Positions 11,021-20,689 of a DNA stretch of 64,000 nt are shown here, piece after piece. The notes under the pieces were generated by a model, which saw only the letters and a program-made list of their open reading frames with translations, was not told where the DNA came from and did not search any database. Source of the DNA: Gordionus sp. m RMFG-2023 (lineage: Eukaryota; Nematomorpha; Gordioida; Chordodea; Parachordodidae); the NCBI RefSeq assembly GCF_954871325.1, contig NC_088777.1:23847366-23911365 (forward strand), written 5' to 3'. Both the position numbers and the translations under genes were made by a program. Within the stretch, counting starts at the first letter, position 1, and the number at the start of each line of letters is the position of its first letter.

Positions 11021-11689
11021 TTATATTGACCTCATCAATATCATTATCAAAATTATCACAAAGTGAATATGATATATAAATAAAGAGGCGTCCAGTTTAT
11101 CTGGCTTTAAACGAGTTCTTCTCTCCTCAAAGGCCCTACCAGCAGCTGAAAACGCCCTTTCACTGCTAGCCGACGAAGCAGGGATAGCCAGGAATATAAG
11201 AGCTAAAATACTTTTGGCAAAATATTGGCAACAATCAACAAAGCCTTCCCCATGAATTGTATCAAATGGTCTCAAATCACGTCCACAAAACATAGTAAGC
11301 ACTTTTGTGCACTCTTTTTTCAATTTTGTACAACTTTTGAGTTTTTTCGGATCAGTACCAAAAAGACTATCAATTGTTAATTGTGTCTTTTTACTCTCTG
11401 CTGTTGTACTTGTATTTGTATATACACATTTATGTCTTTTAAGTTGATTTGTGCCTAAAATAATTTAATAAGATCATATTTTATGTATAAATATCTAACC
11501 TGTTGTTATTGAATTATATACATAAATAGATTTGCATATAATACAAATGACATAATTAAGCTTTTCTTTATTTTCATCATATATAAATGAAAATTTCTTC
11601 CATACATCGGATTTTCCATTAAGATTCTCCCTTACTTCATACTCTTTTGTCTTAATCTTTTCACCAATTCTTTTTAATTTTGCATCCAT
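11021..11689 (-). CDS. 207-aa BED-finger/hATC protein lacking the catalytic core (intron 11455-11499)
   Basis: Exon 1 (11500-11689, ATG start) and exon 2 (11021-11454) join across a 45-bp GT-AG intron and give an uninterrupted frame of 207 codons. The join falls in the middle of the BED finger (VWKKF, CIIC, SITTG then TNQLKRHKC), which supports the splice. A linker and RDLRPF...HGEGF segment, normally just before the catalytic domain, run straight into the dimerisation domain (LAIPASSASSERAFSAAGR, RRTRLKPDKLDASLFIY). Full hAT transposases are about 600-700 aa, so about 400 residues with the DDE core are gone. No stop or frameshift remains. What it could do (DNA binding, dimerisation, repression of the parent transposase) is inference. 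Confidence 0.8.
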
Positions 11690-11771
11690 TGAGATAATTT
11701 TTTTAATATGGCTGTGTCTAAAATCTAAAAAAAATATTTAAAATGACTTTAATCAATTAGATTGAAATAAA

Positions 11772-11990
11772 CAGAGTTGGGCAGTACTGCGAATACTTGT
11801 ATCTAAAATACATGATACAAGATCCCTTTATATCTTGTACTCAGTATATTTTGACATTTTTAATAAGATACTAATATCTGTATCTAAGATCCTTAATTCT
11901 GAAAAGAATCTTGTATCTTTTTCATTTTCTTGACAAAAGATACAGATACAGATTCTTTTTAATATTCATGTTTTAAATTTTACATATCAC
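11772..11990. repeat. CAGAGTTGGGCA repeat with GTATC/GATAC motifs
   Basis: Starts CAGAGTTGGGCAGTACT and continues with repeated TTGTATCT and AGATACAGATAC motifs. A related stretch at 37300-37476 ends in CAACTCTG. This looks like a hAT-type terminal and subterminal region, here inside the hobo-like element upstream of its coding part. A right-hand partner is not clear. Confidence 0.45.
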
Positions 11991-12600
11991 AGTATATATC
12001 TTATTTTCTTTGAGAATCTTGTATTAATTTCCTAAATTTTTTCTGCCCTATTTTAAAATATTGACAACCAAATAGCTGGAAAATTTACAACTCATATTAA
12101 GGTAGATAGATAAAAAAATAATAATACCAAAACGAAATAAGTAAAGATTATATTTTATATATAAGTGTAACTTAGAATATCATTACCAATTTTATATAAT
12201 ATTTTTTAATTTCTAGGATGATTAACATTTATAGTAGCGAAATTTAAATTATAGAAATAAGTTCCCCTGAATCAAATCCCAATCTTAAATTTTATATGGA
12301 AATTTTTTAAAACAAATGTTAAAAAAGACAATGTATAGGCTAGATAAATAATAAATAATGAATAAAACTTATCTTTAGTACATAAAATATGTCTTATCTT
12401 GTAATTCACGGGAAACACACAATTTAGTGTTAAAATAGTTTGGTATCCGGTTGTTAGGTTTATAAAATAATAATTAATAATGACATGACATGTTAATATG
12501 ATTGACATTTTAATCCTAAAATGTGATAAATATTTATTAATATGATTTTATAATTAATATTATAAATTTTATATTTAAGATATTAATAATATTATTTATT

Positions 12601-12722
12601 TTCGGATCGGGTCGGGTTTTCGGGTCGGACAGCTTTTACAACCCGACCCGAGCCCGAACCCGAGAAATTTTTTTTTGATGTCCGAACCCGAGGCTCGGGT
12701 GGGGTCGGGCTACGGACAGCCC
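12601..12722. repeat. GC-rich subterminal repeats of hAT, right
   Basis: CGGGTCGGGTTTTCGGGTC and similar blocks, the inverted counterpart of 10640-10740. Confidence 0.65.
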
Positions 12723-12743
12723 GTGCAGTTCTCTACTTATGGG

Positions 12744-13376
12744 GCATGTCACACCATGCATTACAAATCTCACATTCTTTTCCCAATTTATCAATATCCT
12801 CATTCATTTTCTGCCACCATACGTACTCTCTTCCCCATTGTTTCATACGAGTAACTCCTTGATGACCCGCATGTATAACATTCAAAATTTTCTCCCTCAA
12901 TTTCCAGGGTATAACAGCTCGGGTTCCCCTCATAATACAATCGTCCACTATAGTTAATTCTGTTTCAATATTTTTGAAAACTTTATCATTATCTTTCCAT
13001 GATCTTTTTCCCATTAGACATAATTTAACTATCGCTAATTCTCTATCTTTCCTTGTAAACCTTTGTATATCTTCCCATGTCGTTGGGCTACCCTTTATAC
13101 TTCTCATTATCGTACGTACAAGACACTCTTCCCGATTATCAATTTTCAAAATCACCGATTCATCCAAACTTTCGCCAGCACCTAACCTTGACAAAATATC
13201 AGGAAACTGGTTCTCTTTTCCCCTTCGATATTTTAAATCCAAATCAAAACTTCCTACTAACAATAACCATCGCTGAAGTCGAGGCGATAACATCAACTCT
13301 TTGTTATCTTTCTTGAATAAATGGATCAACGGCTTATTATCTGTAAAAACAACAAACTTTCTACCTATAAGGTATT
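12744..13376 (-). pseudogene. gypsy RNase H end, spacer and integrase zinc finger
   Basis: Middle part of the minus-strand pol. From the foldback insertion point: REYLIGRKF and FTDNKPLIHLF (RNase H, catalytic Asp), QRWLLLVGSFDLDLKYRRG then ILSRLG (RNase H end), a linker, and an HHCC integrase finger (HAGHQGV...CEICNAWC, about 12750-12860). Reading is open from 13329 to 12733 with no stop. It meets the hAT insertion right after the finger. On the other side of the foldback the frame continues into EALAVIFGL at 16800-16840. Confidence 0.9.
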
Positions 13377-13394
13377 CGCGACTAGTGTTGCGTA

Positions 13395-13675
13395 ATCGGC
13401 TTATTTTAACCGACTAAAAACGGCTTAGCCGAGATTTTAGGTGGAAAAATCGGCTAAGCCTAATTAGGTATAGCCTAAAAATCGGCTAAGCCTAATTAGG
13501 CTAAGCCTAAAAATCGGCTAAACCTAATTAGGCTAAGCCTAAAAATCGGCTAAACCTAATTAGGCTAAGCCTAAAAATCGGCTAAGCCTAAAAATTGGCT
13601 AAGTCTAAAAATCGGCTAAGCCTAAAAATTGGCTAAGCCTAAAAATGGGCTAAGCCTAAAAATTGGCTAAAAGAA
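13395..13675. repeat. AATCGGCTAAGCC short tandem array, left end
   Basis: About a dozen units of AAAATCGGCTAAGCCT, some with AATTAGGCTAAGCC. The inverted equivalent is at 16640-16785, shorter. Confidence 0.85.
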
Positions 13676-14119
13676 ATTATTCAAAATTCTGCATCGATGC
13701 TTAGTATTAATTATTATTTATTTATTTTAGAAATATAATTTATTTTTTTATATTTAATGTAAATATTTTATTATTATCAACAAATAAACATGATATGATT
13801 TAATATTTTTTATTTATATTATTATATTTTGAAATGAAAATAAATTTATTTATTTGATGTTTTTTTAATAAAAAAAATAATATGCTGCTATATTGTAAAA
13901 ATGTAATATTCTTTATAATATAATTTATTAGTGATTTTCACAATCTTCTTTGTAAATACATCTTTTATTGAGGAATTATATTGTAAATTTTATTAGATAA
14001 ATAAACAATCTTTTAGGTGAAATCTTTTATCATTTTTTTAAAATTATCTATTTATTATTAAATGAGGTGGATTTTATGAAACTTTTTTGATGTTATTTTA
14101 TATGATCTTTTTAAGGATA

Positions 14120-15030
14120 ATATTTTGTTGTGACAATTGTCATAATCGTTCTTTTATAAGTTTTTTGAATTTTTTTGAAGAAAGTATGTTAAAATAAGTA
14201 TTAATAACATGTGTAAATATAAATTTAGTGAAGATGTACCAATGAAAAGTGACAATTGTCATAATCGCTATTTTTAAAGTTTTTTGAAATTTTTTGACGA
14301 AAATATGTTAAAATAAGTATTAATAACATGTGTAAATATAAATTTAGTGAAGATGTACCATAGAAAAGTGACAATTGTCATAATCGTTATTTTTAAAGTT
14401 TTTTGAATTTTTTTGACGAAAATATGTTAAAATAAGTATTAATAACATGTGTAAATATAAATTTAGTGAAGATGTACATAGAAAAGTGACAATTGTCATA
14501 ATCGTTATTTTTAAAGTTTTTTGAATTTTTTTGACGAAAATATGTTAAAATAAGTATTAATAACATGTGTAAAAATAAATTTAGTGAAGATGTACCAATG
14601 AAAAGTGACAATTGTCATAATCGCTATTTTTAAAGTTTTTTGAAATTTTTTGACGAAAATATGTTAAAATAAGTATTAATAACATGTGTAAATATAAATT
14701 TAGTGAAGATGTACCATAGAAAAGTGACAATTGTCATAATCGTTATTTTTAAAGTTTTTTGAATTTTTTTGACGAAAATATGTTAAAATAAGTATTAATA
14801 ACATGTGTAAATATAAATTTAGTGAAGATGTACATAGAAAAGTGACAATTGTCATAATCGTTATTTTTAAAGTTTTTTGAATATTATTGACAAAGATATT
14901 TTAAAATAAGTATTGATAACATGTTTAAACAAAAATTTTGTGAAGATGTACTCTAAATAAGCGACAATTGTCATAATCGTTATTTTTAAAGTTTTTTGAT
15001 TTTTTTTGATTTTTTTTGACGAAAATAGTT
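14120..15030. repeat. Left satellite array, eight about-119-bp units
   Basis: The palindrome GACAATTGTC recurs at 14132, 14251, 14370, 14488, 14607, 14726, 14844 and 14963, so the period is 118-119 bp. Units 2-4 and 5-7 differ in the same way (AATG, ATAG, CATAG variants before the palindrome), giving a three-unit higher-order repeat of about 356 bp duplicated once. Confidence 0.9.
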
Positions 15031-15309
15031 AACTTGCATCGATATTGATTTTAAAATAGAAAAAAAAGTTTACCCAAATTTTAAACAAGATTGTCTGGTG
15101 AAAATTGGTAAAATAATAATAATTTCTAACTTAGGATTAGATATTATGATATAAATTTTGCATATTAATTTCTGTCCCGATGAACAAATGTAATAAAATG
15201 CCAATTTGCTCCTGTTTTTGGGGAAGAATCTATTATTACCATATGTTTTTCTATGGCATATACTCAGGCAATTTTAATTTTACAATCTATATTTTTACCC
15301 ATTTACATT

Positions 15310-16165
15310 AAAGAAATTTTAAAAATAACGATTATGACAATTGTCACTTTTCTATAGTACATCTTCACTAAATTTTTATTTAAACATGTTATTATTACTC
15401 ATTTTAACATATTTTCGTCAACAAAAATCAAAAAACTTAAAAAATATGATTATGACAATTGTCGCTTATCTAGAGTACATCTTCACTAAATTTTTATTTA
15501 AACAAGTTATATATACTCATTTTAAAATATTTTTGTCAAAAAAATTCAAAAAACTTTAAGAATATCGATTATGATTATTGTCACTTTTCATTGGTAAATC
15601 TTCACTAAATTTTTATTTACACATGTTATTAATACTTATTTTAACATATTTTCGTCAAAAAAATTCAAAAAATTTTAAAAATAACGATTATGACAATTGT
15701 CACTTTTCATTGTCTTCACTAAATTTATATTTACACATGTTATTAATACTTATTTTAACATATTTTCGTCAAAAAATTCAAAAAACTTTAAAAATAACCA
15801 TTATGACAATGTCAATTTTCTATGGTACATCTTCATTAAATTTTTATTTAAACATGTTATATATACTTATTTTAAAATATTTTCGTCAAAAAAATTCAAA
15901 AAACTTTAAGAATATCGATTATGACAATTGTCACTTTTCATTGGTACATCTTCACTAAATTTATATTTACACATGTTATTAATACTTATTTTAACATATT
16001 TTCGTCAAAAAAATTTTAAAAATAACGATTATGACAATTGTCACTTTTCATTGTCTTCACTAAATTTGTATTTACACATGTTATTAATACTTATTTTAAC
16101 CTATTTTCTTCAAAAAAATTCAAAAAACTTATAAATTAACGATTATGACAATTGTCACATTAAAA
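15310..16165. repeat. Right satellite array, inverted, eight units
   Basis: Reverse-complement counterpart of the left array. The palindrome or a one- to two-base variant occurs at about 15337, 15454, 15573, 15692, 15804, 15923, 16033 and 16147. Spacing is less regular (110-119 bp) because two units carry small deletions. Confidence 0.9.
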
Positions 16166-16796
16166 TATTATCCTTAAATAGATCATATAAAATCATCAAA
16201 AAAGTTTCATAAAATCCACCTCATTTAATAAAAAATAAATAATTTTAAAAAAATGATAAAAAAATTATAAAAGATTTCACCTAAAAGATTGTTTATTTAT
16301 CTAATAAAATTTACAATATAATTCCTCAATAAAAGATGTATTTATAAAGATTGTGAAAATCACTAATAAATTATATTAAAAAGAATATTACAATTTTACA
16401 ATATAGCAGCATATTATTTTTTTTATTAAAATAACATCAAATAAATAAATTTATTTTCATTTCAAAATATAATAATATAAATAAAAAATATTAAATCATA
16501 TCATGTTTATTTGTTGATAATAATAAAATATTTACATTAAATATAAATTAAATAAATTATTTTACTAAAATAAATAAATAATAATTAGTACTAAGCATCG
16601 ATGCAGAATTTTGACTAATTTAATTTTAGCAGATTTATATAGGCTTAGCCGATTTTTAGGCTTAACCTAATTAGGCTTAACCGATTTTTAGTTTTAGCCG
16701 ATTTTTAGGCTTACCTAATTAGGCTTAGCCGATTTTTAGGCTTAGCCTTATTAGGCTTAGGCCTAGTTTTTAGCCGATTACGCAACACTACGCGAC

Positions 16797-17865
16797 ATTT
16801 CGTTAATCCAAAAATCACAGCTAAAGCCTCCTGTTTTCTATCACTGAATATCGCTTTTCTACTTCTCGAATAACTCTCGAGAAAAATAAAACAGGTCTTT
16901 CCATTCCATCTATCATCGCCCGACCTACTCCTCTATTACATGCATCTACAGCCAAAACTACTTCCAGATCACTATTAAAACATACTAGAATGGGCTCTTT
17001 CCCAATTCTATCCTTTAACGTTCTGAACGCAATCTCTTGTTCATCTTTCCATTCAAAATGTACCCCTTTCCTTAATAATTCATATAAAGGCGCAGCTATT
17101 TCCGCAAAACTCGATATAAAGCGATGGTAATCATTTGCCATTCCCATAAACGCATGGACCTCTACTTTACTGGTCGGCCTATTCAAATTCGCAATACTCA
17201 ACAAATTCTTATCCAACGGTTTTACCTCCATTCCATTAATCCTATGACCCAAATACGTCACTTCAGTTACTCCCAACACACTCTTTTCACGACGCCTTTA
17301 ATCCTTTATTTCGAATTCTAATAAATACTTCTTCTAGCCTATCATCATGTTGTTTCATCGTTATTCCTACAACCAAAACATCATCCATATAATAAAAAAC
17401 ACCCTCTAAACCTTGGAAAACAGCAGCCATTGTCCGCTGAAAAATAGGGGCTGATACACTTAACCCAAATGGTAATCGACAAAACGTAAACAATCCCTTG
17501 AATGTCGTAATCGTCAACAACTTCCTAGTCGTTCTTGCCATCGGTAATTGCAAATATGCACACGAAAATCAATCTTGGAAAAATATTTTCCCCCTTTCAA
17601 ACTGGCCAAAATTTCTTCTATTCGCGGTAACGGATATTTCACTTCTAACACCCAAGGATTCAAGGTCACCCTAAAATCTGCACATAACCTCAATTTTCCA
17701 TTGGCCTTTCTAACAGGAACTAACGGAGTTGCCCATTCACTGTAACCAATAAAACAAATAATTCCATCTCTCACCCAATTGTCCAATTCTTTTTCCATTT
17801 CCGCCCTCCATTCAAATGGAACTCTTCGCACCGGACAATACTGCGGTACAGTGCCGTTTAATATT
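16797..17865 (-). pseudogene. gypsy reverse transcriptase and RNase H N-terminal part
   Basis: RT palm and fingers: RRVPFEWRAEMEKEL, WATPLVPVRKANGKLRLCADFR, YPLPRIEEILASL and KIDF (17514-17865), then QLPMARTTRKLLTI, CRLPFGLSVSAPIFQ and the catalytic FYYMDDVLVVG (17287-17553), then VTYLGHRINGMEV, FMGMANDYHRFI, and the RNase H start FNSDLEVVLAVDACNRGVG (16821-17279). One frame change near 17550 and one near 17285 break it, and a third near 16825 leads into EALAVIFGL. Catalytic YMDD is intact. The protein is cut off at 17865 where unrelated-orientation sequence begins. Confidence 0.9.
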
Positions 17866-18309
17866 TATTCAAGGACAATATCTGGGTAAGAGTGGACGCA
17901 ATGTACTAATAAAATATACAATCACGGTGGAAAATAAAAAATTCTTAAAAATAAAAAGGTAAAAATTTTTTGGAATATATAAAATGACGTGCATTTATAT
18001 AATTTTAATATTATTAATTATATTAGGTTTAATATATTGTTTAACTTTTGGCAATGTTAAAATATTTATAATAAAAGTTTTAACAAATTTTTTATAAATT
18101 TGTGGATAAAGAATAAATGTTTAATTTTAAAAGAAGTATAAAAACTCAAAAGTATGTGGAAATGGTTCCACAGAGAAATAATTGTATTATAGTGGTAGTA
18201 GTGATATGTTTATGGATAATTGGTATTATGTTACATCGGAAAAAAATAAAATAAAAAGAGTTATAGAAAGAGATAGAATAAAAATTACGGAGGAAATTGA
18301 AATAAAAAA
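17866..18309. other. Junction segment between the truncated gypsy pol and the inverted gypsy 3' end
   Basis: Sequence upstream of the RT does not resemble protease or gag. It is AT-rich and holds one short plus-strand frame with a membrane segment (18117-18254). The orientation of related DNA flips somewhere in this interval. Confidence 0.5.
18117..18254 (+). CDS. Candidate 45-aa membrane-segment ORF (possible env tail)
   Basis: ATG-initiated frame of 45 codons: about 20 polar residues, then CIIVVVVICLWIIGIML, a clear single membrane-spanning segment, then the basic stop-transfer end HRKKIK. It lies on the plus strand about 350 bp before the inverted gypsy 3' LTR, where env-bearing gypsy elements carry the membrane tail of their third frame. 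A stop codon immediately precedes the ATG, so nothing more upstream is in frame. It may equally be chance in AT-rich sequence. I see no other envelope feature. Confidence 0.25.
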   Translation: MFNFKRSIKTQKYVEMVPQRNNCIIVVVVICLWIIGIMLHRKKIK

Positions 18310-18820
18310 TAATGAAATAACGACACTATGTTAGGAGGACAAAAAGTTATGACGGATACTACGAAAATCGCCTAAAAGAAAGGGGGATGGCAACGTTAGA
18401 ATCGACCTTCTAAAAACAATACTGGAATGATTATCAAGATCTGATTGAGTGTATGAACGAAGAAATACAGACACAAAAATATTGTTTAAACAAAAAATTA
18501 TGAGAATCATTTATTGAATGTTTATACGCTGTTTGAATTTTTTTTGCATAGTGATATAAAAAATTAATATAATTTTGCCCAGGATTTTTGTTAAGGGGGC
18601 GTGTTGTAGTATTATGTGTATTTAAATTATTATTACCAATAATGTCAAGGATATATAGAATTTTTATATGAAAAAGAAATGATGTTAACGATATATTATA
18701 TTTTTATATGAAAAAGAAATGAGGCCAAAGATATTTTTGTATTTTATATAAAAAAATAATAATAATAATGTTTTTATTTTACGCTTCGAAGATTGTAATT
18801 TATTTATATTTAAAAAAGAA
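18310..18820 (+). repeat. Inverted duplicate of the gypsy 3' non-coding region and LTR
   Basis: Plus-strand sequence from GACACTATGTTAGGAGGAC through TTGTTAAGGGGGCG to TGTTGTAGTATTATG (LTR start at 18602) matches the reverse complement of about 9740-9262. The two 3' ends of one gypsy family thus flank the whole block in inverted orientation. A true 5' LTR would be a direct repeat, so this is a second copy's 3' end or a rearranged product. Confidence 0.85.
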
Positions 18821-19584
18821 TGAAATGTTTTTTTTAGTTATTTTTTTTCACGTAAAAAAGATGTTTTTTTTTATAAGAGGAATTTTTTATAAGAATTATA
18901 TAAATAAAATTTTCATCTAATAAGTTATAAGAAGTCCATAAAAAAAGGATTTTTTGAAAAATAAATGAGCACTTATAGATATAATATCGCAGAATGAATT
19001 AAAAACTATATTTGTTGAAAAGAGAGCTTTATGAACAAAAATATTCAATTATTGATCAATCACATAAATGTATCCATAATATTCAAATATATGAAGCACT
19101 GCAAAGTAATATTTATATTTTGATTTAAATAAATTTATAAAAAGGGGTACAAAATAATAAACGATTTGAGGTCATTATCGCCATCTTCTCAATATAATAG
19201 TAGTTTTTTTCTTATAAAAAAATTTACTACTTTTTAAATATTTGATAGAGAAAATATTGATTATGATAAAATTTGTAATCTAAGATTGCCCGCAAGGAAG
19301 AAAAGACAGTGTAGGCCAAAAAAGTCTGATATATCAATTATAGGATTATCTAAATAAGGAAAGATAAGTAAAAATAATATTATAAGTTTATCATTTTAAA
19401 AAGGAAAAATCATTTTAAAAAAGGAAAGTGGCCATAATGATATATATAAACCTATAGCTAAACCCTATTGACAAAAGATATTGTTCAATAAAATTTATCA
19501 TTTTATATTAACCCGAAACCCCACAATAACTAAATCTCAGATGTAGTTTTTCAAATTCATAATCAATGATAAAATAAATGGTTG
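18821..19584. other. AT-rich DNA, no gene seen
   Basis: No recognisable coding sequence or terminus. Confidence 0.5.
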
Positions 19585-19985
19585 ATAATGCTTACTACCT
19601 TAAGGTATTACCTCTCAAATTTATATTTTGTTTATTTTTCATTTGGATAGGCACTACCAAATATATTTAGAATATGTATTTGAAAAATCGTGATTTTTGG
19701 AAAGTGGCTATGGCCTAGTTGGCAAGAGCGTTGCTTACCAATCCGATGGTTATAGGTTCAAATCCCAGCAATGATCATATTTTTTTCCTTAATCTAGCTT
19801 GGTGGTTCCGTCCTTAGGGTATGATATATAGGAGGTCGGACTCGACCACGTGATTACATTATAATATATGTTAAATAATAAGAGTCTTATTACATTTTAA
19901 TAAATTTTGATATTTGGTATGTATCAAATAAAAATTGTAAAATCACGATTTGCTCGATATTGCCTTTGGTAGTAAGCATCATTAA
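19585..19985. repeat. Short inverted-repeat element holding a SINE
   Basis: Left end AATGCTTACTACC and right end GGTAGTAAGCATCATT are inverted; a second inner pair (AAAATCGTGATTTTTG near 19684, AAAATCACGATTTG near 19937) supports a MITE of about 400 bp. The tRNA-like SINE lies between them. TSD not seen. Confidence 0.5.
19703..19870 (+). mobile_element. tRNA-derived SINE
   Basis: A box TGGCCTAGTTGG (19711-19722) and B box GGTTCAAATCC (19755-19765) fit the pol III internal promoter consensus at 44-nt spacing. The tRNA cloverleaf is degenerate: the anticodon and T stems do not close, so this is not a working tRNA gene. It is followed by a non-tRNA body (CTTGGTGGTTCCGTCC to GGAGGTCGGACTCGACC). 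No clear poly-A tail or TSD. Confidence 0.7.
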
Positions 19986-20640
19986 CTAAAATATATACAG
20001 GTTACTGATATTAAAATTTATGCTATTATTTAATATAGAATATAAAAGCTTAGATGATTTGAGCAAAAAAAGTAGTAATCGTCAGATCAACGCAAAAAAT
20101 TTTTGTAAAATAGCATTTTATATTTTTCTTAGAAAATTACCTGGACCATTTAACGCTCTCAAAAGAAACTCAAGCAATGTGAATATTAAGGAAAATTTAT
20201 AAACTGATAGCAATAAATAAATTTTATGATAAGGAGTTGTTTGACAATTATGATCTTCTGTCTTTTACAAAATGCTTTGTCTTAAAAATGATTATGTCTG
20301 TTTTCAAATTGCAAAATCACGTGTAACAAGTAGGAATGTATCATAGGGGAAATTTATCCTTAAGTTTCCCCAATTTTTATTTTATGTTTTTTTGAACAAA
20401 TAATCAGGATTTTTATCATATTTAGAAAAATTTTCCTCTTAGTTTATTTATCATAATTATGTTTTGTTTTTGTATATATACATTCATTTTCGATAATATA
20501 ATAATTGCTCAACTCTAGTAATATATATCGGAAGGAAATTTTTTATTGACTGAAATATATTCAAAATTTTAATAATAACTGAAATAAGGAATAGGATTAA
20601 ATGTTAAAGAGATATAAGGTAGACCAACCTTTTTTAATTT
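19986..20640. other. AT-rich DNA, no gene recognised
   Basis: A 60-codon plus-strand frame at 20020-20202 shows no motif. It could be part of the upstream region of the hAT remnant that follows, but I cannot support that. Confidence 0.4.
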
Positions 20641-20689
20641 TAATACAACTAATAATATTTTAAATTTATTGGAAAATAATTAATTTCGT

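Larger units (their letters stand above)
10615..12735 (-). mobile_element. Internally deleted hobo-like hAT element with TSD
   Basis: Termini TAGAGAACTGCA and TGCAGTTCTCTA are perfect 12-bp inverted repeats and closely resemble the hobo/Hermes type end. The flanks read CTTACGGG (10607-10614) and CTTATGGG (12736-12743), an 8-bp TSD with one mismatch. GC-rich subterminal repeats of the CCCGACCCGAGCCCGA type lie just inside both ends (10640-10740, 12601-12722). One uninterrupted spliced minus-strand frame is encoded (11021-11689). The insertion splits the gypsy integrase shortly after the zinc finger. Confidence 0.9.
13383..16790. mobile_element. 3.4-kb foldback DNA element with paired inverted satellite arrays
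   Basis: Ends TAGTGTTGCGTAATCGGCT and AGCCGATTACGCAACACTA are inverted repeats. The flanks carry an exact 6-bp repeat CGCGAC (13377-13382, 16791-16796), and removing the insert restores the gypsy RNase H frame (KCR then EYLIG). The element is a long hairpin: AGCCTAATTAGGC-type terminal arrays, an AT-rich spacer, eight about-119-bp units, a unique centre (15030-15310), then the same in reverse. No transposase is encoded; apparent frames inside are translations of the satellite. TIR start and 6-bp TSD suit a hAT-related element (some hATs make 5-6 bp TSDs), but the superfamily is not proven. Confidence 0.85.
9458..17865 (-). mobile_element. Ty3/gypsy retrotransposon, pol region, interrupted twice
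   Basis: Minus-strand pol: reverse transcriptase and RNase H start (16797-17865), RNase H end and integrase zinc finger (12744-13376), integrase core and C-terminus (9894-10606), 3' non-coding (9458-9893), then the LTR. Two later insertions split it: the hAT at 10615-12735 and the foldback at 13383-16790. Removing each insert with one TSD copy rejoins the protein frame at conserved motifs. Gag, protease and the 5' LTR are absent: at 17865 the RT is cut off and sequence of the opposite orientation follows. Confidence 0.9.

Noticed and set aside
14393-16134. Several frames of 68-126 codons beginning MSLFIGTSSLNFYLH and variants
   Set aside because: They are translations of the 119-bp satellite units in both arms of the foldback element, recurring with the unit period and containing no domain.
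13395-16165. CRISPR-like regular repeats
   Set aside because: Units are contiguous tandem repeats without unique spacers, inside a eukaryotic foldback element with TSD.
19703-19775. Possible tRNA gene
   Set aside because: A and B boxes fit, but the anticodon and T stems do not pair; a tRNA-derived SINE explains it better.
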